Positions 15,074 through 19,728 of a stretch of DNA of 19,728 nt are shown here, piece by piece (position 1 is the first letter of the stretch; each line of letters begins with the position of its first letter). Made by a program: the position numbers and the translations under genes. The stretch spans positions 1 through 19,728 of the forward strand of contig JABSQE010000170.1 in assembly GCA_013214245.1 (NCBI GenBank). The letters are read 5' to 3'. Below the pieces are notes generated by a model, which saw only the letters and a list, made by a program, of their open reading frames with translations, was not told the DNA's origin and searched no databases. This stretch comes from Hyphomicrobiaceae bacterium. GTDB lineage: Bacteria > Pseudomonadota > Alphaproteobacteria > Rhizobiales > Hyphomicrobiaceae.

Positions 15074-16031
15074 GATATAAAAAAAGCTCACTCGATTTAC
15101 TTCACCGCAATATCATACATTTGAATCATAACTTTGAACTATAACACTTAGCACTAATGCAGACTAGTCATGATCTATATGTATGGTGATTAATCTTCAA
15201 TTCATTTTTAGATCTGCTTTCTTTTCTTTTATATTGTGTTAGAGCTTCACTTACTAAATCGAATTTAAATAGCTCTCTGTACTAATAAAATCTTTAAACT
15301 AAAAATTGAATAACAAATAATATGCTTATCAAATAATTCTATACCGAATTTTTCGGTACAAAAAGTTCTTAATATCAGGTTTATTTATTATTATAGACGC
15401 ATTAAATGTTCACGTGCTGTACTCAATTCTTTCAGGATTAGTTTATATATTTATTCTGCCATAAGGTAGTCAGGAACCAGTCGCTCGTGCACAAGTAGAA
15501 TTTCAATAGAAGCGTTTGCTAAATGGTATGTATGTTCCCTTTGATGGTTTATAATAATAAGTAATACTTGAATAGACTCTGCAGCAATTCTAGCGAATGC
15601 GTTCATAGTAGAAGATGAAACTGCTTTTCTTAAGCTGTTCGTGAAACAGTATGTCTAAAGTAGATATAAACACTGTGTGTCGAGAAAACTTTATAGTGCG
15701 CATTTAACATCTATATAACGGATGAAATACTTTACATTTGGTACGAGTCTAAGGTACCAAGAGCACTACTAATTGGTTACTTTTATCCAGCAGATAACAG
15801 ACTAGTTTAAGCGCCAGGTAATGCCAAGTTTGGAGCACATACTTTGATGAAATTTACAAAGTTTCATCTCTAGACTTTTTTTTGAATGAATTACTTCGAA
15901 CCTACTAGTATTGTGTCGGCTTAATGAGGTTTATAAATTTTGGTCGCATTATCACATATCTTTTCACCACAAAGCTTTAAGCTTTTGAGTCTAGCAGTAC
16001 ATTTGCAGAATCAAATGTTAAAGGCTGCTGC
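15074..16031. other. Long stretch with little coding content
   Basis: Nearly 1 kb without a convincing gene, between the unknown exported protein and the apaG relic. It includes the short minus-strand frame listed at 15451-15606. I looked in both strands for remnants of the usual alphaproteobacterial neighbours of apaG (hslO, metZ, dcd) and found nothing I could align. The many short coding-like fragments interrupted by stops could be heavily decayed genes. Confidence 0.4.
15451..15606 (-). CDS. Short open frame of doubtful status, 51 codons
   Basis: From an ATG this frame encodes 51 residues, starting MNAFARIAAESIQVLL and ending VHERLVPDYLMAE. Its composition, with many Ala, Glu and Arg and an amphipathic helical pattern, is unlike the Lys/Asn/Ile/Phe-rich products of random AT-rich frames nearby. 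The frame stays open for 13 codons upstream of the ATG. No ribosome binding site is seen and I recognise no family. It is either a small protein or the surviving end of a decayed larger gene. Confidence 0.25.
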   Translation of the reverse strand: MNAFARIAAESIQVLLIIINHQREHTYHLANASIEILLVHERLVPDYLMAE

Positions 16032-16423
16032 ATGTATAATGTTATTACACGCAACACTTGCGTTAGCGTTAAACCTCAGTTTCTATAGAAAGAATCTAGT
16101 CCTAAAATTAATAAATACTTTTGGGCTAAAACTGTTGTAATAGAGAATGCTGGTTCGCAGAGCGTGCGACTTTCGTCTCGCTACTGACATATTACTGACG
16201 CAAGGGAGTGGATACAGGAAGCGAATAGTACTGGTGTTGTAGGACAACAGTAATTATCGGAACTGGTAGCTCTTATTCTTACACGTCGAGATGTCCACTT
16301 TACTCACCCTCAGGAAGTTTGGTCGTAAAATATATAGTGGTTTCTGAAAACGGAGAGTTATTTGATATTAATGTCCCTGCGTTCTCATTCGATAGCCCAG
16401 ATATTTTGCGACGTATTAACTGA
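16032..16423 (+). pseudogene. apaG: Broken apaG
   Basis: ApaG is a small (about 130-residue) single-domain beta-sandwich protein, usually linked with Co2+/Mg2+ efflux phenotypes. The relic begins MYNVITRNTCVSVKPQFL, matching the normal start, then meets TAG (16086-16088) in place of the acidic residue of FLE. It continues through KYFWAKTVVIENAG, QSVRLSSRY, a TGA (16185-16187) where the SRHW motif has tryptophan, HITDA and TGVVGQQ. A one-base deletion near 16250 then shifts the frame; the new frame reads GTGSSYSYTSRCPLYSPSG, GELFDINVPAFSFDSP and stops at TGA 16421-16423. Full-length similarity with two in-frame stops and a frameshift shows a recently inactivated gene. TGA is a normal stop in the neighbouring genes (rsmH and the L,D-transpeptidase gene end with it), so recoding does not explain it. 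Confidence 0.9.
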
Positions 16424-16992
16424 AACGCGCATCTCCACGCTATAAACGCTTCGCCTATACATATATCAATAACTATCGCATGGATTTAGGTATAGTAAAC
16501 ACAAATTTGTATCTAGTATGCAGAAGTTGAAAAGTACTTTTATAACTTTAACCTTGGTACTTCGAACTGCAAGACGAGTTTTAAAAGCTAAAACCTTAAG
16601 CTACAAAACTCTCGAGCATTACAGATAGCTATATATGAGATTTGTGACTGAAAATTCTTAATTTATATCTATAGTAGTAAATTACTTAATCACAGTCCAA
16701 CACTTCTTGAGTTAGTATAAGTAAACTAACATATAAGATTAGAATAAATAGGATAAGCTGAGTTAAGAAATATCATTTACATAAATGTTATTGATAGCTT
16801 TCGAATGGCAATCGCTCATGGTGGTATATGCTGTTGCCTAGCAAGCCCATCTATTAATAGACTCAAAGCAAGCGCATGGTCGCCATGAATAACAGTCAGA
16901 TATCTAAGTAAACTTTATTACATCCTGAATAAAATTACCTTATTAATTGTAATCGGCTGACTTTTTATAAACTCTTAAATTACTTCATAAAT
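16424..16992. other. Gene-free stretch between apaG relic and hisN
   Basis: About 570 bases between the ends of apaG (plus) and hisN (minus). On the minus strand around 16810-16910 a 32-codon open stretch without an ATG reads VIHGDHALALSLLIDGLARQ, which is coding-like and may be a gene fragment downstream of hisN. I cannot assign it to a family. No terminator with a T run was found for hisN. Confidence 0.4.
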
Positions 16993-17781
16993 TCACAAAG
17001 CATTTAGTAAATCAATGATCAATTCGTGTAATTTAGGATCTCCACAGGCTAGTATCTGTCCACCAGTATGAATTGGTTCTCCACTCCAAGACGTGACGCA
17101 CCCGCCTGCTTTCTCGATAATCGGAATAAGTGCAGCAATATCATAAATTTGCAAACCTGTTTCCAAAACTACATCAATTTGCCCGGCAGCAATAAGGCTG
17201 TAGCTATAGCAATCAGAACCAAACCGACAAACACGAACCTTTCGGCGAAGGGTCTCAAAGATAACTTTTTCCCGGAAATCTTTGAACAGATAGGGATCAG
17301 TCGTTGACATTTGGGCTTCCGTAAGCTCAGAACTGCGAGTAGTTAAAGTCGAAACATATCCAGTTGGACCACAAAAGTATGATTTTTGACCATCACTCCA
17401 AAACCGCTCACGAGTGTAAGGTTGACACATCATTCCAGCGATTGGTTGCCCATGATAAAGAAGTCCAATGAGTATTCCCCAAGTAGGCAATCCTTGGATA
17501 AACGCGCGCGTTCCATCTATGGGATCAACTACCCATACATAATCTGCGGCTTTGTTCTGCTCACCATATTCCTCACCAATGAAACCATCGTCAGGATATT
17601 GAGATTGAATGATTCTAAAAAGTGCTTTTTCAGCATCTCGATCAGCACATGTAACAGGATCGTAGTGATAAGGACATTTATTATCAAAACTTATGTTCGT
17701 TCGAAATTTGGTTAAAACAATATTCGCTGCAGCATCTGCAAGACAATGGAGCGAAGCAGTAATTTTATGGCTGCTACGCAC
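16993..17781 (-). CDS. hisN: Histidinol-phosphatase, inositol monophosphatase family
   Basis: Mg2+-dependent phosphatase, most like the alphaproteobacterial HisN that converts L-histidinol phosphate to L-histidinol in histidine synthesis. The 262-residue length is normal. The metal site is complete: Glu70-Glu71 in GEEYGE, DPIDGTRAF (86-94, with Asp86 and Asp89), and Asp214 in YDIAALIPIIEKAGG. The HisN-typical context FIQGLPTWGILIGL, then MMCQPYTRERFW, RFGSDCYSYSLIAAGQIDVVLETGL, and VTSWSGEP favours HisN over a general inositol phosphatase. Translation starts at GTG, with GAGGAG (17791-17796) nine bases upstream; no in-frame ATG is nearby. It stands alone. A symbiont that keeps it may still make histidine. 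Confidence 0.9.
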   Translation of the reverse strand: MRSSHKITASLHCLADAAANIVLTKFRTNISFDNKCPYHYDPVTCADRDAEKALFRIIQSQYPDDGFIGEEYGEQNKAADYVWVVDPIDGTRAFIQGLPTWGILIGLLYHGQPIAGMMCQPYTRERFWSDGQKSYFCGPTGYVSTLTTRSSELTEAQMSTTDPYLFKDFREKVIFETLRRKVRVCRFGSDCYSYSLIAAGQIDVVLETGLQIYDIAALIPIIEKAGGCVTSWSGEPIHTGGQILACGDPKLHELIIDLLNAL

Positions 17782-18548
17782 TGTAGCCCACTCCTCACAT
17801 AATAGTCTAATCTTATTAACACTGTACTAAACTAAAATAGAAATAAAAAATATGACTCAATCCATAATAGATCACTTGCATCCAAAACACTTTAGAACGG
17901 AACTATTTCTTATTAAAGATAAATAAAGTTTAATGCTCCAGTTAAAGTTTTCTTTTATAGTTTTTATGCGTGTTTTGGGCAATCACTCACCAAAGTAATT
18001 AGTTGAATTTTTTATGACCATGAACCTTTTCTTACAAAAGATGATTGTCTGTGAAATTGTATATATAAAATAAAAAAACTGTAGATTTAATGATTCCTCT
18101 TTTTTACAAAGTGCTATAATTAGAATTTTATAAAATGAACATAATAGCTGTTGTGAATAGGTAAATTTAAGCAGACGAATGAAGAAGACGTGGTGTAAAG
18201 TCCAATGTTTGATGAGTGATTTTTTTTCCATTACCAATAAGTAATGCCAGAATTTTGCGCAAGCCTCGCATCATAACCTTTGGTTTACCAAAAGCCATAA
18301 CATCTATAAGCTTATTCCAATATACGTTATGTAGAAGAGATAAATTGTAATAAAGATGTAGACGCAGAATAACTTAAAATCGACATCCATGAGTAGCTGA
18401 CTAATTGGTCTTGTGCAAGAATGAAATATTAGCCCGCTACTAAAGATGTTTCATAAAATAATTCTTTTGCTGTAATCATTGTTGTGCACCTTAAAATTAT
18501 TATGAAAAATTAGTGCTCTAGGGCATTATACAATAGGGTTTGAATTTA
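17782..18548. other. Gene-poor stretch between hisN and nth
   Basis: These 770 bases separate divergent hisN and nth and should hold both promoters. I found no clear promoter pair. The minus-strand open frame at 17983-18237 is Phe/Leu/Ile/Lys-rich, typical of chance, and overlaps the better short frame listed at 18167-18298. No remnant of a usual nth neighbour could be identified. Confidence 0.4.
18167..18298 (-). CDS. Short basic open frame of doubtful status, 43 codons
   Basis: From an ATG it encodes a 43-residue basic peptide beginning MAFGKPKVMMRGLRKILALL, with further Lys and Arg and the ending PRLLHSSA. The same frame continues open upstream of the ATG for roughly 25 codons (including VYWNKLIDV just before the Met), suggesting that it is the 3' end of a larger gene that has lost its start. 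No ribosome binding site precedes the ATG and no family is recognised. Confidence 0.22.
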   Translation of the reverse strand: MAFGKPKVMMRGLRKILALLIGNGKKITHQTLDFTPRLLHSSA

Positions 18549-19268
18549 ATGCCACCAATTGATCCTGATAAGGACTTGATAAGAGGAAGTAAAGGTAAAA
18601 TCCGGAAAGCAATTAAAAGCTCAAAGAAGCCTAAAATTTCTAAAAATGTGATTGCAGAGATTTTTGCTCGCTTTGAAAAAAATAATCCTGATCCCAAATG
18701 TGAACTTGAATATAGTAATGCATACACTTTGCTGGTTGCCGTCGTGTTATCCGCTCAAGCATCAGATAAAAGCGTAAACAAAGCAACACGTATTCTTTTT
18801 AGAGAGGCACAAACGCCCCAGGAAATGGTTACCCTTGGCGAAGAAGTCATACGCAATCACATAAAAAGTATCGGCTTGTTTCGTAATAAAGCAAAAAACG
18901 TTTTAAAATTATCCCAATGCCTAATATCTACTCACAATGGTAACGTGCCCTGTGATCGCGATATCTTAGAAACATTGCCGGGTGTTGGGCGTAAAACGGC
19001 TAACGTAGTTATGAATGTTTGGTTTAAAAAACCAACTATAGCCGTTGATACGCACGTGTTTAGGGTCTCTAATAGGCTTGGGTTAGCTCCAGGTGAAAGT
19101 CCGCTGGAAGTTGAGAATATTTTGCAGAGGGTGTTGCCGAGTAGATATAGCTTGCTAGCTCACCAATGGCTAATTTTGCATGGCCGATATATATGTTTAT
19201 CAAGGAAGCCTGCTTGTCATGAGTGTTATATCCGCGATTTATGTGTTTTTAAAAACAAAACGCTTTAG
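18549..19268 (+). CDS. nth: Endonuclease III
   Basis: Bifunctional DNA glycosylase and AP lyase that removes oxidised pyrimidines in base-excision repair. From this ATG the protein has 239 residues. It opens with an extra basic tail of about 30 residues compared with E. coli Nth. The core follows: LVAVVLSAQASDKSVNKAT, the helix-hairpin-helix LPGVGRKTANVV with the catalytic Lys149, the catalytic Asp167 in VDTHVFRV, and a complete 4Fe-4S cluster loop with cysteines at 216, 223, 226 and 232 (spacing C-x6-C-x2-C-x5-C). All catalytic and cluster residues are present. An in-frame TTG nine bases upstream is a less likely start; an AGGG about ten bases before the ATG is the best ribosome binding site. 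Confidence 0.96.
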   Translation: MPPIDPDKDLIRGSKGKIRKAIKSSKKPKISKNVIAEIFARFEKNNPDPKCELEYSNAYTLLVAVVLSAQASDKSVNKATRILFREAQTPQEMVTLGEEVIRNHIKSIGLFRNKAKNVLKLSQCLISTHNGNVPCDRDILETLPGVGRKTANVVMNVWFKKPTIAVDTHVFRVSNRLGLAPGESPLEVENILQRVLPSRYSLLAHQWLILHGRYICLSRKPACHECYIRDLCVFKNKTL

Positions 19269-19728
19269 GATCACCTCGGCAATTCACGTCTATATGACTA
19301 ATAATACAATTCAGAGAATGAAATTAATATTAAGGGAACTTTCTGTAACTAGTTCGCCTTAACGAGTGGCTGTAGGATGTATCTACACTTTAAATATGCC
19401 AAAATTTTTAAACCAACTCTAGTCGCTTAAATTGCGATTAGCAGTCTTAATATAAATTTTTCATGATCTAAACCAAGTGTAAAATAGTCGTTGTAAAAGC
19501 ACCGAGATTTATTGTGATCATCCTGATGATGATTAAAAGAAAAAAACTTTAAATAATGTGTTGACAGTATGATCTCCATTGTGCATATTGAACTTCTGCT
19601 TGGGACATATACCAACGCAGGCATACATAGATTAATAAATTAAACGCGATTCTGATTTTTTAATCAACATCGTTTATTAAGCTTAAATGCTTATTACTTA
19701 ATTATTAACTGGTTTGCTGCTCTTTGAA
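19269..19728. other. Gene-free window end with a possible promoter
   Basis: No gene is supported in the last 460 bases. A small inverted repeat (TCGC and GCGA, within 19421-19437) is the only hairpin near the nth end and lacks a T run. The likely promoter at 19561-19589 may serve a plus-strand gene beyond the window. Confidence 0.45.
19561..19589 (+). promoter_or_regulatory. Possible sigma-70 promoter
   Basis: A consensus TTGACA (19561-19566) is followed after 17 bases by CATATT (19584-19589), four of six matches to TATAAT. It points to the right, where no gene starts within the window, so its target would lie beyond base 19728. Confidence 0.35.

Noticed and set aside
15940..16140. 66-codon plus-strand frame
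   Set aside because: It overlaps the start of the apaG relic in another frame; the apaG reading explains this DNA better.
15074..16992. tRNA or other structured RNA genes in the large gap
   Set aside because: I scanned for T-loop-like TTCGA/TTCAA sequences with flanking stems and for RNase P, tmRNA and SRP core motifs; the few TTCGA hits (near 15896, 16560 and 16802) have no matching stems.
17983..18237. 84-codon minus-strand frame upstream of hisN
   Set aside because: Rich in Phe, Leu, Lys and Ile with no motif, and overlapped by a more coding-like frame; probably chance.

Overview
This window looks like the chromosome of an AT-rich alphaproteobacterium in the middle of genome reduction, probably a host-associated symbiont (inference). 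The evidence is the gene families present (HisN-type histidinol phosphatase, DUF3429 protein, rsmH-ftsL-ftsI cluster, a small heat-shock gene under a ROSE-type RNA thermometer), long stretches without genes, and at least one clearly decayed gene (apaG). Only about 60 percent of the bases lie in convincing genes. I cannot name the species. The pattern resembles published low-coding-density Rhodospirillales symbionts of marine invertebrates, but that is only a similarity of style.

Layout. Bases 41-100 hold ten perfect copies of TTAAAC. At 468-1702 a minus-strand pair encodes a DUF3429 membrane protein and a C-factor-like short-chain dehydrogenase. Pyruvate kinase follows at 2307-3719 (+). A secreted protein of unknown function lies at 4370-4933 (-). 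After a 950-base gap comes a remnant of the division and cell-wall (dcw) cluster: rsmH, ftsL, ftsI (5917-8952, +). No mraZ is visible in front of it and no murE-murF-mraY behind it. A class I DNA photolyase follows at 9179-10648. An L,D-transpeptidase (11092-11850, +), an alpha/beta hydrolase of the lysophospholipase type (12190-13143, -), an Hsp20 chaperone (13459-13917, +) and a large unknown exported protein (14069-15073, -) come next. A broken apaG (16032-16423, +) sits in what looks like intergenic DNA. The window ends with hisN (16993-17781, -) and endonuclease III (18549-19268, +).

How the genes fit together. The most striking observation is that FtsI, the septal peptidoglycan transpeptidase, keeps its fold and its SXN motif but has lost both catalytic lysines: SXXK reads SVFR and KTG reads ITG. 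The cluster that should continue with murE stops right after it, with only a possible murE relic. Some 2.1 kb further on, an L,D-transpeptidase keeps an intact SHGC active site. A division protein kept as a scaffold, with wall cross-linking lost or moved to L,D-transpeptidation, would explain this, but it needs whole-genome data. Photolyase and Nth show that direct repair of UV damage and base-excision repair are still selected for, and the photolyase suggests a cell or host exposed to light.
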